Counted from the first letter of the stretch, positions 1 through 8,343 are shown. The stretch is 43,849 bases of DNA from Chloroflexota bacterium (GCA_013388735.1 JACAES010000045.1:1-43849); one strand, 5' to 3'. Program-made: numbers and translations. The notes: generated by a model from the sequence alone, not told the origin.

Positions 1-449
1 GGCGCGGCGCCGGGCTGGCGGTTGGTCGCCAACACCTCGCCGACGACGATTTCGCTGCCGCCGCCGTCGTAAATGGCGTGCAGTCGGCAGTCTACCCAGG
101 CCAGCGCATTCGCCAGGATGGGCGCGCCGGTGACGGCGGTTTCGGTCTGCACGTTGTAAAACCGGTCTGCGCCGTCCGGCAGGGGCGTAAAACCGGCGAA
201 CTGCGCCGAAAGCGGCGACTGCTCCTGACACAGCAGCGAGGCGGCGAAGGCGCCCGTCTGGCGCAGCATTTCCAGGGCGTAAATGCCTTTTTGCAGGCAG
301 ACCAGCACCAGCGGGGGCGTTAACGAAACCGATGTAAATGAACTGACCGTGACGCCCGCGCGGTGGTCACGGTCAGCCGCCGTGACCACGACGACGCCGC
401 TCGTCCACAGACGCATCGTTTCCCGAAGTTCATCAGGGGGAACGCTCAT
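1..449 (-). CDS. Flavin reductase family protein (partial, C-terminus outside window)
   Basis: Reading the minus strand from ATG at 449 gives about 149 residues that run off the window edge. The N-terminus (MSVPPDELRETMRLW then TSGVVVVTAAD) followed by AGVTVSSFTSVSLTPPLV, then a KGIYALEMLRQTG-like stretch, is the FMN-binding split-barrel pattern of the flavin reductase-like domain. These enzymes bind FMN and reduce flavin with NAD(P)H, often for a partner monooxygenase, but no partner is visible here and the substrate cannot be told. AAAGGACAAACA precedes the ATG, a good ribosome-binding site. It is the last visible gene of the minus-strand run that includes the metalloenzyme, with an 87-base gap that may hold its own promoter. 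The end is cut, so completeness is unknown. Confidence 0.85.
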   Translation of the reverse strand, partial: MSVPPDELRETMRLWTSGVVVVTAADRDHRAGVTVSSFTSVSLTPPLVLVCLQKGIYALEMLRQTGAFAASLLCQEQSPLSAQFAGFTPLPDGADRFYNVQTETAVTGAPILANALAWVDCRLHAIYDGGGSEIVVGEVLATNRQPGAA

Positions 450-490
450 TGTTTGTCCTTTGTTCGCTGCAAAATCCCGAAGCCGACGCC

Positions 491-496
491 AGTATA
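491..496 (-). promoter_or_regulatory. Possible -10 element for the flavin reductase gene
   Basis: On the minus strand TATACT lies about 41 bases before the flavin reductase ATG, in the 87-base gap after the metalloenzyme gene. No good -35 is seen at 16 to 18 bases and there is no TGn extension, so this is only a weak candidate. Confidence 0.25.
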
Positions 497-536
497 CCTT
501 ACCGAAGATGGGCGCAGACTTGTACAAAGCTTAATG

Positions 537-1445
537 TCAGAAAAGAAGCCGCGCCATGTGCGGGACGAGATCGCTCAGGTCGCGCAGGCCGTCGGCGAAG
601 GCGGCTTTTTCCCGCCCGATGACCAGTGTCGGCACATCGTTTTCGGTGTGGCTGCGGCTGCTCACGTCCTCTAGGTTGCCGTGATCGCTGGTGATGATGA
701 CCAATCCTTCGTCATCGTCCCAGGCGTTGAGCAGGCCGGTCATCACGCCGTCGAACAGTTCCAGCAGTTCCACGCCGCGCGCCAGCGGCCCCCGGTGGCC
801 GACCAGATCGGTCATCCAGTGCGAATGCATGGCGAAGGCATAAGCGCGCGACAGTTCGGCCAGCCGCCGCCCGGCCTCGTGCGGCGTATAAACCGGCGTA
901 TCGGTCAATTTGAGATAGGTATGCCAGCTTTGTCCCGTCCATTCCGGGGTGAGCGCCCGGTGAACGAGCAGGTCGTCCAGGCCGAAAAGCGCCTGACCGG
1001 CTTCGTGGGCGGCCTGCTGAATGCTGGAACGCAGTGTTTTGCCGCGCGCGATGTCGTTGTGCAGCCTCGGCGGATAGGCATCCAGCAGGGCGGCGTCCAG
1101 CCCGCGCGCCCGCACCTGCTTGAAGAAGTTATCTTCGGCCAGCAGGTCGCGGATGGCGGCGTTGGGTTTGGGGCCGTAGTGTTCACCGATGAGGCGCGGC
1201 ACGTTCAGTCCGGTCAGGATGGCGGCCTGCCCGGTGGCGCTTTGCGGTTTGCCCGGCACGCCCAGCCGGGGGTCGGTGGGGATAAAAATCGCCCGGCGGC
1301 TGTGTTGGATGCCGGTGTCGCGCAGCCAGCGGTGGCCGTTGGCGAGCGCGTCCAGGGTGGGGGTATGGGCGGCGGCGAACGGGTTGCGCGCGGCGTCGTT
1401 ATCGCCCAGGCCGATGCCATCCAGAAAGAGCATCAGGATATGCAT
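537..1445 (-). CDS. Alkaline-phosphatase-superfamily metalloenzyme (iPGM-like)
   Basis: A 302-residue protein with the metal-site pattern of the alkaline phosphatase/iPGM superfamily: LFLDGIGLGDND at the N-terminus, QSATGQAAILTG near residue 67 where the family carries its Ser/Thr nucleophile, SDHGNLED and SHTENDVPTLVIG near the C-terminus. The last two match the DHGN and HTxNPVP metal ligands of cofactor-independent phosphoglycerate mutase. It is much shorter than iPGM (about 510) or archaeal aPGM (about 400), so the large phosphotransferase insertion domain is mostly absent. It is probably a phosphatase or phosphomutase of unknown substrate. It starts 4 bases after the thioredoxin-like gene and so is likely co-transcribed with it and the MBL hydrolase. 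Confidence 0.75.
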   Translation of the reverse strand: MHILMLFLDGIGLGDNDAARNPFAAAHTPTLDALANGHRWLRDTGIQHSRRAIFIPTDPRLGVPGKPQSATGQAAILTGLNVPRLIGEHYGPKPNAAIRDLLAEDNFFKQVRARGLDAALLDAYPPRLHNDIARGKTLRSSIQQAAHEAGQALFGLDDLLVHRALTPEWTGQSWHTYLKLTDTPVYTPHEAGRRLAELSRAYAFAMHSHWMTDLVGHRGPLARGVELLELFDGVMTGLLNAWDDDEGLVIITSDHGNLEDVSSRSHTENDVPTLVIGREKAAFADGLRDLSDLVPHMARLLF

Positions 1446-1449
1446 GGGT

Positions 1450-1932
1450 TCACGGCGCGGCCAGGGCTATCTGGTCGGCAGAGGGAGGCTTGTTGCTGCG
1501 CCAGACTTCCTGGCCGGCAGCATCGAACAGCACAAATTCCGGCGAGTACGAAAAACCGTACCGCCGGCGCAGGGCGCGCCCCAGTTCGGTATGGATGTCC
1601 ACGCGCAGGATGTTAAAACGATCCTGAATATCGTTCACCAGCGCGTCAACCACAGGCCGCGCTGCGATGCAGCCGACGCAGTAGTTGCTGAAAAATTCCA
1701 GAAAGGTTGGGCGACCGTTCGACAGCGTGCTTTCGGCGGCCTGAAGTTCGCCGATGTCGCTGTCACCGGGGCGCAGCACCAGCCAGCCCAGGCTGAGCGC
1801 GGCAGCCAGCGCGCCCGCTGCCGCCAGCGCCGTCCGCCAGCGCACCTGCCGCCAGCGCAGCGCCGCCAGCAGTCCTAAAGCCATGCTCAGGCCGATCCAG
1901 ATGTACGAGAACTGATTAAACAACGCAGACAT
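1450..1932 (-). CDS. Membrane-anchored thioredoxin-like protein
   Basis: The start is the ATG at 1932 (MSALFNQFSYIW), which overlaps the upstream stop as TGAAATG; a longer frame exists but its extra residues are only a shadow of the neighbouring gene. The 160-residue product has two N-terminal hydrophobic segments (about residues 6-24 and 31-50), then a thioredoxin fold facing outward: PTFLEFFSNYCVGCIAARPV contains the CxxC pair (Cys-Val-Gly-Cys), and a SYSPEFVLFD stretch occupies the cis-proline region. The pattern suits an extracytoplasmic thiol-disulfide reductase or cytochrome-maturation-type thioredoxin. It sits between the MBL hydrolase and the metalloenzyme in one tight cluster. The electron donor and target are unknown. 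Confidence 0.8.
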   Translation of the reverse strand: MSALFNQFSYIWIGLSMALGLLAALRWRQVRWRTALAAAGALAAALSLGWLVLRPGDSDIGELQAAESTLSNGRPTFLEFFSNYCVGCIAARPVVDALVNDIQDRFNILRVDIHTELGRALRRRYGFSYSPEFVLFDAAGQEVWRSNKPPSADQIALAAP

Positions 1933-1933
1933 T

Positions 1934-2593
1934 TCAGTTTTGCTCGTTGGTGTAATCCAGCAGAAACGGGTTGGTGGCGCGCTCTTTGCCGATGGTGGTG
2001 GTTTCCATATGGCCCGGCAGCACCCGGACATTATCACCTAACGGCAGCAGTTTTTCAAAGATGGATTTCATCAGCAGGTTGTAATCTGCGCCGGGCAGGT
2101 CGGTGCGCCCGATGCTGCCGGCGAACAGGCAGTCGCCGCTAAAGACCAGCCGCGCGTCCGGCATGTAAAAGCTGATGTGGCCGGGGGCATGTCCCGGCGT
2201 GTACAGCGTCTCCAGGACGATTTCGCCCAGAGTGATCGTCTCCGGTTCGGTGGTCAGCAGGCGGTCGGGTTGGGCGGCCTGTGGGAACAGGCGGCCAGTG
2301 AACATTAAACCCTGCTGCGGCAGCGTTTCCAGCATGGCCGCAGCCTCGGCGTGGATCAGAAACGGCGCGCCGGTCTGGTCTTTCAGGTTGCGGCTGGCGA
2401 GAACGTGGTCGAAATGGGCATGAGTCGCCAGGATGAGTTTGATCGTCCACCCGGCTTCCTGCGTCGTCTGCAAAATCAGCGCCGCCTGATCTACCGGGTC
2501 AATCACCAGTGCCTCGCTGGTGGTGGTATCGCCGACGATGTAACAGTGTGTGGACGCGATTCCCAGCGTCAGCCGTTTGATTTCGATGCTCAT
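1934..2593 (-). CDS. MBL-fold metallo-hydrolase (glyoxalase II-like)
   Basis: About 219 residues with the full metallo-beta-lactamase metal site: THAHFDH (HxHxDH), TPGHAPGHIS, SGDCLFAGSIGR with the bridging aspartate, and LPGHMETT with the last histidine. This compact arrangement is the YcbL/GloB-like hydrolase group, which opens thioesters such as S-lactoylglutathione; the true substrate is not determined. The ATG at 2593 (MSIEIKRLTLG) is preferred over a GTG 15 bases upstream because GGGGGA sits 7 bases before that ATG and would fall inside the longer protein. It follows murJ by 28 bases and overlaps the thioredoxin-like gene by its stop, so it is part of the same transcript. Confidence 0.85.
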   Translation of the reverse strand: MSIEIKRLTLGIASTHCYIVGDTTTSEALVIDPVDQAALILQTTQEAGWTIKLILATHAHFDHVLASRNLKDQTGAPFLIHAEAAAMLETLPQQGLMFTGRLFPQAAQPDRLLTTEPETITLGEIVLETLYTPGHAPGHISFYMPDARLVFSGDCLFAGSIGRTDLPGADYNLLMKSIFEKLLPLGDNVRVLPGHMETTTIGKERATNPFLLDYTNEQN

Positions 2594-2621
2594 AGGTTTA
2601 TCCCCCACTTCCGAACGATTT

Positions 2622-4286
2622 CTACCCTTCGGCCAGCGCCGCCGGCGCGCGCCGCAGCACTAATCTTATAAGCGTACCGAGTTCTTGCAGGCGCAGCAGC
2701 GCGGCAGCCGCCAGGAAAGCCAGCAGGCCAACGCTCGTTTCCAGCGCGATCTGGACAATCGTCCATATCAGGCCGCCGCCGCCGAAAACCAGGCTGCTCC
2801 ACAGGCTGTTCACCAGCACAATCGCCAGCGCCATAACCAGGCTGGCGGCCAGCGTCTTTAGGACGGTGCGCGCCAGAAGATTTTCGTTCGCGCCGTGCCA
2901 GCGCCGCCGCAGGATGAGCAGCAGCGCGCCCACTTCAAAGGTTGTCCCCAGGGTGTTCGCCAGCGCCAGACCGCCGACGTTGCCGGCGAAAAACGGCGCG
3001 TTGAAGGTGCTAAACCGCTCGGCGGTCATGTGGTAAAGCGGCATGGTTTCGACGCCGGTCACGCCGCTGAGCGCGAACGACAACACCAGATTGATGGCTG
3101 CGCCGCCCAGCGCCGCCCACAACGGCGTGAGTGTGTCCTTATCGGCGTAAAAACTGCGTGCCACCACTTCCAGGGCGGAATGGACGATGATGCCGAGCGC
3201 GAAAAAACGCAGCGTGCTGTACACCAGCGCCGAGGCCGAAGCGTCGAACGCGCCGCGTTCCAGCAGGCTGATGAGCGGACGCCCGACGAAAATCAGGCCG
3301 ACGGCGGAAGGGATGCTGGCGATCATGATAAAACGCAGCGCGCCGGACATGGCGTTGCGTTTACCGGTTTCGTTGCCGATTTCGCTGAGGGCGGCCAGGG
3401 TGGGAAAGATGACCGTCCCCATCGCCGTGCCGATCAGCGTTTGCGGGATTTGCATCAGCCGCCAGCCCCAGCTGAGGGCGCTCACCGAACCCGTTCCCAG
3501 GCGTGAGGCGATGTTGTTCATGACCAGAAAGTTAAGGCTGAAGACACCCAGCCCGACCACACGCGGCAGCATCAGCTGCACCACGCGCCACAGCACCGGG
3601 TCGCGCCAGCCGAACTGCGGCGTCCAGCGAGCGCGGAAGCGAATCAGCCCCGGCACCTGGATGCCCAGGTGCATGGCCGCGCCCAGCACCGCGCCGAAGG
3701 CGATGCCGTGAACGCCGAACGGTTTGATGAGGAAAATCACGCCGAACAGGATGCCCACGTCGAACATGATAGGGGCCAGCGCCGGCAGCAGAAAGTGGTT
3801 GAAGCTTTGCAAAATGCCCATGCAGATGCCGCTGATTGAAAAAATCAGGGTGCTGAGCAGCAGAATCCGCATCAGTTCGATGGTCTGCTGGCGACCGACT
3901 TCATCAAAACCGGGCGCGATGACGTTGGCGACCAGCCAGGGCGCGGCCAGGAAGACCACTACACTGGCGATCAGCGTGGCCGAAAACACGGTGTTGACGA
4001 CGTGGCTGGCCGTGCGCCATGCGCCGGTGGTATCGTCCCGCGCCAGGAATCCGCTGAAGATAGGGATGAAGGCGTGCGCCAGCGCGCCGCCCGCGATCAG
4101 CGTGAAGATCAGTTCCGGCAGGCTGTTAGCCGTCACGAAGGCGTCCCACTCGCGCCCGACGCCAAAAACGTTGGCGATGACGACCGTCTGGCCGAGGCTG
4201 ATGAACTTGGCCGCGCCGAAGGCGATCATCACGGTCAGAGTAGAACGCGCCAACTGCCGTGTGCGTTTTTCGTCGGCTGCTGTCAT
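2622..4286 (-). CDS. murJ: Lipid II flippase MurJ (MviN family)
   Basis: A 554-residue polytopic membrane protein with the MurJ/MviN/MOP-flippase pattern: FGAAKFISLGQTVVIANVFG in the first helix, then TANSLPELIFTLIAGGALAHAFIPIFS, which is the characteristic second-helix region, and a later LLERGAFDASASALVYSTLRF motif. About fourteen membrane segments are expected and the hydrophobic pattern agrees. The role is moving the undecaprenyl-linked peptidoglycan precursor across the inner membrane. Its length is normal for the family. The best Shine-Dalgarno-like run (GGAGGG) is 15 bases before the ATG, longer than usual. It follows the C39 peptidase gene by 40 bases. A flippase for another polyprenol-linked glycan is possible, since the polysaccharide operon of this window has no obvious Wzx. 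Confidence 0.9.
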   Translation of the reverse strand: MTAADEKRTRQLARSTLTVMIAFGAAKFISLGQTVVIANVFGVGREWDAFVTANSLPELIFTLIAGGALAHAFIPIFSGFLARDDTTGAWRTASHVVNTVFSATLIASVVVFLAAPWLVANVIAPGFDEVGRQQTIELMRILLLSTLIFSISGICMGILQSFNHFLLPALAPIMFDVGILFGVIFLIKPFGVHGIAFGAVLGAAMHLGIQVPGLIRFRARWTPQFGWRDPVLWRVVQLMLPRVVGLGVFSLNFLVMNNIASRLGTGSVSALSWGWRLMQIPQTLIGTAMGTVIFPTLAALSEIGNETGKRNAMSGALRFIMIASIPSAVGLIFVGRPLISLLERGAFDASASALVYSTLRFFALGIIVHSALEVVARSFYADKDTLTPLWAALGGAAINLVLSFALSGVTGVETMPLYHMTAERFSTFNAPFFAGNVGGLALANTLGTTFEVGALLLILRRRWHGANENLLARTVLKTLAASLVMALAIVLVNSLWSSLVFGGGGLIWTIVQIALETSVGLLAFLAAAALLRLQELGTLIRLVLRRAPAALAEG

Positions 4287-4326
4287 AATCCGAGTCGCAT
4301 CCCTCCGGTAGCGTATCGGCGGCGAA

Positions 4327-5949
4327 TTAGAGGTTCAGTTGATTGAGCGCCTCTTCGGCGGCGGTGAACCGGGGATTATGCGCCAATGCCTGACGGAAGG
4401 ACGCCGATGCCTGCTGGGGCTGCCCCTGGGCGGCTTCGACCTTGCCCTTCCAATAATAGGTTTCTTCGACGTATTCCCCACCGTAATTGAGATTGGACTT
4501 CACCAGCGCCATCACGTCGTCGTAACGTCCGCGCTCGAAATAGGCTTCAAACGGCCCGAACTGGTAGAGCGTGATGCGCCAGGGCATACCGATCTGGCGC
4601 GCTTTGTCATAGGCGGCGGCGGCTTCTTCATAGCGTCCCAGGCGGGTGAGCGACGAGCCAAGATTAAACCAGGCGTAACCGTTGGCAGGGTTCGCCTCAG
4701 CTTCCTGCCGAGCGGTTTCTGCCGCCAGTTCAGCAGCCCGCAGCGGGTCGGCCAGTTCGCCCAGGATTTCGCGCACTTTGGCTTCGTCCTGCGGGCGGTA
4801 GAGGACGATGAACGTCCGGTTGAAGCTCTGCCAGGCGCGGTCAAAATCGGTGTACGGGTCGGGGTTGCCCCGGCCATCGCCTACGCCCACGAAGCTGTCG
4901 TAGATGAAAAACACGCCGGCGGCATCGTCGTAGCCGGTAACTGTTTCGTAGTGTCCAATCCAGTCGTAAGCTTCGGCGTCCAGGACGCTTTCCACGATGA
5001 CCGGGAAGCCGCTGGCGATGAACAGCTTCAGGCGTTCAATGTCGCCGCCAGGCCGGGCGAGGGCGCGCACGCCGCTGTTCTCATTGGCGAAAGCGACCAG
5101 TTCGTGCGGGCTGACGTTTTTATCTTCGCGGCTGGGTTTGAGATAAGCGGCGGCGGTTTCCTGGCCTTCCTGCCAGCCGTAATAACTGAGCGCCATCGTG
5201 ATGTTGGCCGGGCCGCAGTTGTTCCAGGTCTGTTTGACGTAGGTGAATCCGTACAACTGGTGGGCAGATGGCCGAACCCGTGCCGCCGCCTGGAGCGTGC
5301 TTTGCGCCGGGGTATCGCCGGTTTGCGGCGGCTCCAGCGTGACTTCCGACGTGGGGGTGGGGCTGGGTTCAAGGGTCGGCGCAGTGGTCGGGCTGGGTTC
5401 AACCTGAACGGCGGCAGGCGGCGCTTCGGTCGCTTCCGGCGTGGCGGTTGGCACGCCGAACGGCCTGGACAGCAGGTCTTCCGGCGAGATGCCGCCGCTC
5501 TGGTTTGGTGCGACGGTCGGCAGAATATTCTCCGGGCTGGGCAGCGGTGGGTCAAAAACTTCCAGGAACGGCAGGTAATACTTGGCCGTTTCGCGCTGCC
5601 CCGGCTGGAGCGCGCTCCGGTAAACCACCGCGAAAGCCACGCTGCCGATCACCCACAGCGCGGCCAGGGCGACCACCAGACCGGGCAGAAAAAGACGCGG
5701 CAGCCGCTTTCTGAAGGCGATTCCGCCCAGCAGACTCGCTGCCGTAACGGCGATAGCCAGGACGATGCCGGCTTGTAACAGCGAACTTAACGGCGGCTTG
5801 CCCTGCAAAACCAGAAAACCGCCAGCGCCGCCGAGGATGAGCAGAAGAAAGATGATAACGACTGCCGCCATCAACCCGCGTGGCGGCGGCGCGAGGCCTT
5901 CCCGCTGGTCGCGCATGGGTGTTGTACTCCAGTTATCTTGTATACGCAT
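4327..5949 (-). CDS. Membrane C39-like cysteine peptidase with C-terminal TPRs
   Basis: The 540-residue protein from ATG 5949 starts MRIQDNWSTTPMRDQ; a longer open frame upstream has only basic low-complexity residues and is not used. Three hydrophobic segments lie at about 26-48, 55-77 and 88-110. A Pro/Thr/Glu-rich linker spans 163-215. A papain-like C39 domain spans about 230-390, with Cys in TWNNCGPANITMALSYYGW (Cys245), His in WIGHYETVTGY (His333) and Asp in YDSFVG (Asp351). TPR-like helices follow (GYAWFNLGSSLTRLGRYEEA and later repeats to the end). The peptidase lies outside the membrane and may cleave or bind an exported peptide. It is 40 bases upstream of murJ. No ABC transporter domain is attached, unlike bacteriocin-exporting C39 proteins. 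Confidence 0.8.
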   Translation of the reverse strand: MRIQDNWSTTPMRDQREGLAPPPRGLMAAVVIIFLLLILGGAGGFLVLQGKPPLSSLLQAGIVLAIAVTAASLLGGIAFRKRLPRLFLPGLVVALAALWVIGSVAFAVVYRSALQPGQRETAKYYLPFLEVFDPPLPSPENILPTVAPNQSGGISPEDLLSRPFGVPTATPEATEAPPAAVQVEPSPTTAPTLEPSPTPTSEVTLEPPQTGDTPAQSTLQAAARVRPSAHQLYGFTYVKQTWNNCGPANITMALSYYGWQEGQETAAAYLKPSREDKNVSPHELVAFANENSGVRALARPGGDIERLKLFIASGFPVIVESVLDAEAYDWIGHYETVTGYDDAAGVFFIYDSFVGVGDGRGNPDPYTDFDRAWQSFNRTFIVLYRPQDEAKVREILGELADPLRAAELAAETARQEAEANPANGYAWFNLGSSLTRLGRYEEAAAAYDKARQIGMPWRITLYQFGPFEAYFERGRYDDVMALVKSNLNYGGEYVEETYYWKGKVEAAQGQPQQASASFRQALAHNPRFTAAEEALNQLNL

Positions 5950-6243
5950 CGCGCTAAAGATTCTCCGCCTGACCGACCGCCGCCTTTTTATATGACCCAT
6001 CGCGTATCGCGCTGCAGGCGGCTTCCTGATTGATCGCGCAAGAGAAGCAGTGTACCGATTTTTGCACCCATACGCCAGACTTGCTCCGGCGCTGGCGGGT
6101 GATTCGACTACGTTTGCCCGCCGCTGCGGGCGCGTTCGGGCAGAAGTAAGGGTTGACGCTCGAAACATGTGGCTACTATAGTATGGCTGCGCTGCAAATA
6201 AACACCTTATCCTGCGGCGCATCAAAAGTGAAAGGCTGCCAGC
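5950..6243. other. Divergent intergenic region between the C39 peptidase and PHP genes
   Basis: This 294-base gap separates divergent genes, so it must carry start signals for both. It contains a short perfect hairpin at 6116-6131 (GCCCGC, loop CGCT, GCGGGC) and a TACTATAGTA palindrome near 6175-6184. Apart from the plus-strand promoter listed separately, no convincing promoter for the minus-strand gene and no RNA gene was recognised. Confidence 0.5.
6153..6182 (+). promoter_or_regulatory. Candidate sigma70-type promoter for the PHP gene
   Basis: TTGACG (6153-6158) and TATAGT (6177-6182) are separated by 18 bases, close to the consensus spacing. Transcription would start near 6190, leaving a leader of about 54 bases before the PHP ATG at 6244. 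Confidence 0.45.
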
Positions 6244-6927
6244 ATGACAGCGTTATGGAATGTAGACCTGCACAGCCATAGCCTGTGGTCGAAGGACTGT
6301 CTGACGCGCTTCGAGACGATCATCGCGCTGTGCCGGCGGCGCGGTATCCACCGGATCGCCATCTCCGATCATAATACGGTGGACGGCGCGCTGGCGATGC
6401 GGCAGCTCGCGCCTGATCTGGTCATCCCGTCTGAGGAGATCATGACCACCCAGGGCGAAATCCTGGCTTATTTCGTGCGCGAAACCGTCCCCGCCGGGCT
6501 AACGCCGGAGGAGACGATCCGCCGCCTGCGCGAACAGGGCGCGGTCATCAGCGTATCGCACCCTTTCGACCGGCTGCGGAAAGGCGCGTGGCAGGAGGCC
6601 GACCTGCGGCGGATCGCCGGGCTGGTGGACGCGGTTGAGGTTTTTAATGCCCGCTGTCTGTTCCCGGAAGATAACGCGCTGGCGCTGGCCTTCGCCCAGG
6701 AACATGGCCTGCCGGGGACAGCCGGTTCGGACGCGCATACGCCGGTAGAATACGGACGCGCGACGGTGCAGATGCCGCCGTTCGACGGGCCGGAGGGCTT
6801 TCTGGAGTCGCTGCGGCAGGCCGACATCGTGCGGCGGCTCAGCCCGTTTTATGTGCATTTTGGCAGCACGGCGGCCAAGTGGTCAAAAAAACTGGGGCTG
6901 CGTCCGCGTTTATGGGAAGGTGGATAA
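6244..6927 (+). CDS. PHP domain metal-dependent phosphoesterase
   Basis: A complete 227-residue PHP (polymerase and histidinol phosphatase) domain. The four metal-binding motifs are visible: VDLHSHSLWSKD at the N-terminus, ISDHNTVDG, VISVSHPFDRLRKG and TAGSDAHTPVEYG. This is the single-domain type often annotated as a TrpH/RNase AM-like or general phosphoesterase; whether it cleaves nucleotides, oligonucleotides or a sugar phosphate cannot be told. It stands alone on the plus strand, with its own candidate promoter, and ends 6 bases before the convergent PBP-like gene. The short gap leaves no room for a normal terminator on either strand. Confidence 0.85.
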   Translation: MTALWNVDLHSHSLWSKDCLTRFETIIALCRRRGIHRIAISDHNTVDGALAMRQLAPDLVIPSEEIMTTQGEILAYFVRETVPAGLTPEETIRRLREQGAVISVSHPFDRLRKGAWQEADLRRIAGLVDAVEVFNARCLFPEDNALALAFAQEHGLPGTAGSDAHTPVEYGRATVQMPPFDGPEGFLESLRQADIVRRLSPFYVHFGSTAAKWSKKLGLRPRLWEGG

Positions 6928-6933
6928 CGGCGC

Positions 6934-8343
6934 TCACTCCGGCTGCATACGGGCGTGGGCGGCGGCCAGCACGCGCCCGCCGATGTCCGCCGCCAGCCCG
7001 GGGTCGCTGCTGTTTTCCAGCACGACCGCGATAGCGACGCCTCTTTTGCCCCCTAAGGTCGTAAAACCGATAAACCAGGCCAGCGACTCGTCGCCGGAAT
7101 AGGCGACCGACGCATGGCCGCCGATGTCCTGGCTGGGGCGCGCCGCGTTTTGTGCCGCGCCCTGGTTTACCGCCAGCCGCATCATGTCCTGAAGCTGCCG
7201 GGCGGTATTGGTCGTTGTCATCGGTTGGGTGGTCTGCGCCGGTGGAATGGGCGTCCAGTCGGCGGCTTCTGGCGGGTGGACGGCCAGCAGAGTATAAGGC
7301 TGAGGCGCGCTGCCGTCGTTGATGATGGCTGCTGTCAGAATCGCCATTTGCAGCGGCGTAACGGTTAGTTCGCCCTGGCCCAGCGCCGCCGCCCGGATGT
7401 TGTCCGGACGCAGGCGGATGACGGCGGGTTCGTCCAGCGTATAGCCTGCCGGGTTAACGGGCCGGTCGAGCCGGAAGGTTTCCAGCGCGGCGCGTATGGT
7501 GCTGAAGCCCAGGTTGTTCACCATCTCGTCAAACGGGAACGGGCAGGCAAAAGCGTAAGCCTCGCGCAGCGTCAACGGTCGGCTGGGCAGCAGGGCGGCG
7601 CAGTTAAGCGTTACATCGCCGACCTGCACCGGACGGGTGGCATTTTCGACCGGCGCATCCAGCGCGTAGCCGGTCAGCAGTCCGGCAGCGATGAGCGGCG
7701 TTTCCAGCACGCCGCCCGGCTGGTAGCGGCCCTGGAGCGCCCGGTTAAAAAATGGATTGCCGGCGGACTGTGTGAGCTTTTCCCAGTCCGCATCCAGCGT
7801 ATTGGGGTCGTAGGTGGGTTGGCTGACCAGCGCCAGCACTTCGCCGCCGGGCAGCCCCAGCGCGATCAATGCCCCGGTCTGACCCTCCATCGCGCGCGCG
7901 GCTTCCTGCTGAGTGGGCAGATCGAGCGTAAGCTGCACGTCTGACCCGCGCCAGGGCCGGTGCAGGATGCCGTTCTCAAAATAGGTCGCCAGGTCTTGCG
8001 GCAGGTCGTCACCACGCAGCAGCGTATTGTAGGCTTGCTCAGCGCCGCTCACGCCGTAGCGCAGGCTGGCATAACCCAATGCGCCGTGTGTTTCGGGATA
8101 AAGATACTGCCGCGTGACGCTGCCGTCCGCGTTTATGATGGAAGTGACCAGCGTCGTGCCGTTCCGGTCGGTGATGTCCCCCCGGATGAGCCGGGCTTCG
8201 GCCTCTACCAGGCGCGGGTTATCGGTTCGCAGCAGCAGCGTATCCGGGCCGACAATCGCCCAGTAGACGGCGGCCAGCGCCACCAGGCCGAACGCGCCCA
8301 GCATGGCGACCAGCAGGCGGCGGATTTCACGGGTGAACTGCAT
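6934..8343 (-). CDS. PbpA-like class B penicillin-binding protein homologue with lost active-site motifs
   Basis: A 469-residue protein with one N-terminal membrane segment (about 10-32), the class B PBP opening (RLIRGDITDRNGTTLVTS), a dimerisation-domain pattern (YLYPETHGALGYASLRYGVS) and a recognisable transpeptidase fold ending in LAWFIGFTTLGGKRGVAIAV. All three catalytic motifs are gone. The SxxK site in the PGSTFK position reads PGGVLE (Ser to Gly211, Lys to Glu214). The SxN site reads ACP at 266-268. The KTG site reads DIGGH at about 406-410. The frame is intact across the whole domain, so it looks like a maintained pseudoenzyme and not a decaying gene. It overlaps the end of the SEDS gene by 17 bases and has GGAAG upstream. 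A structural or regulatory partner for the SEDS protein is the likely job (inference). Confidence 0.85.
   Translation of the reverse strand: MQFTREIRRLLVAMLGAFGLVALAAVYWAIVGPDTLLLRTDNPRLVEAEARLIRGDITDRNGTTLVTSIINADGSVTRQYLYPETHGALGYASLRYGVSGAEQAYNTLLRGDDLPQDLATYFENGILHRPWRGSDVQLTLDLPTQQEAARAMEGQTGALIALGLPGGEVLALVSQPTYDPNTLDADWEKLTQSAGNPFFNRALQGRYQPGGVLETPLIAAGLLTGYALDAPVENATRPVQVGDVTLNCAALLPSRPLTLREAYAFACPFPFDEMVNNLGFSTIRAALETFRLDRPVNPAGYTLDEPAVIRLRPDNIRAAALGQGELTVTPLQMAILTAAIINDGSAPQPYTLLAVHPPEAADWTPIPPAQTTQPMTTTNTARQLQDMMRLAVNQGAAQNAARPSQDIGGHASVAYSGDESLAWFIGFTTLGGKRGVAIAVVLENSSDPGLAADIGGRVLAAAHARMQPE

Noticed and set aside
1933..2037. N-terminal extension of the thioredoxin-like protein by 35 residues
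   Set aside because: The extra residues lie inside the MBL hydrolase gene in another frame, are basic and Pro-rich, and lead to no signal peptide. The ATG at 1932 fits the neighbouring stop.
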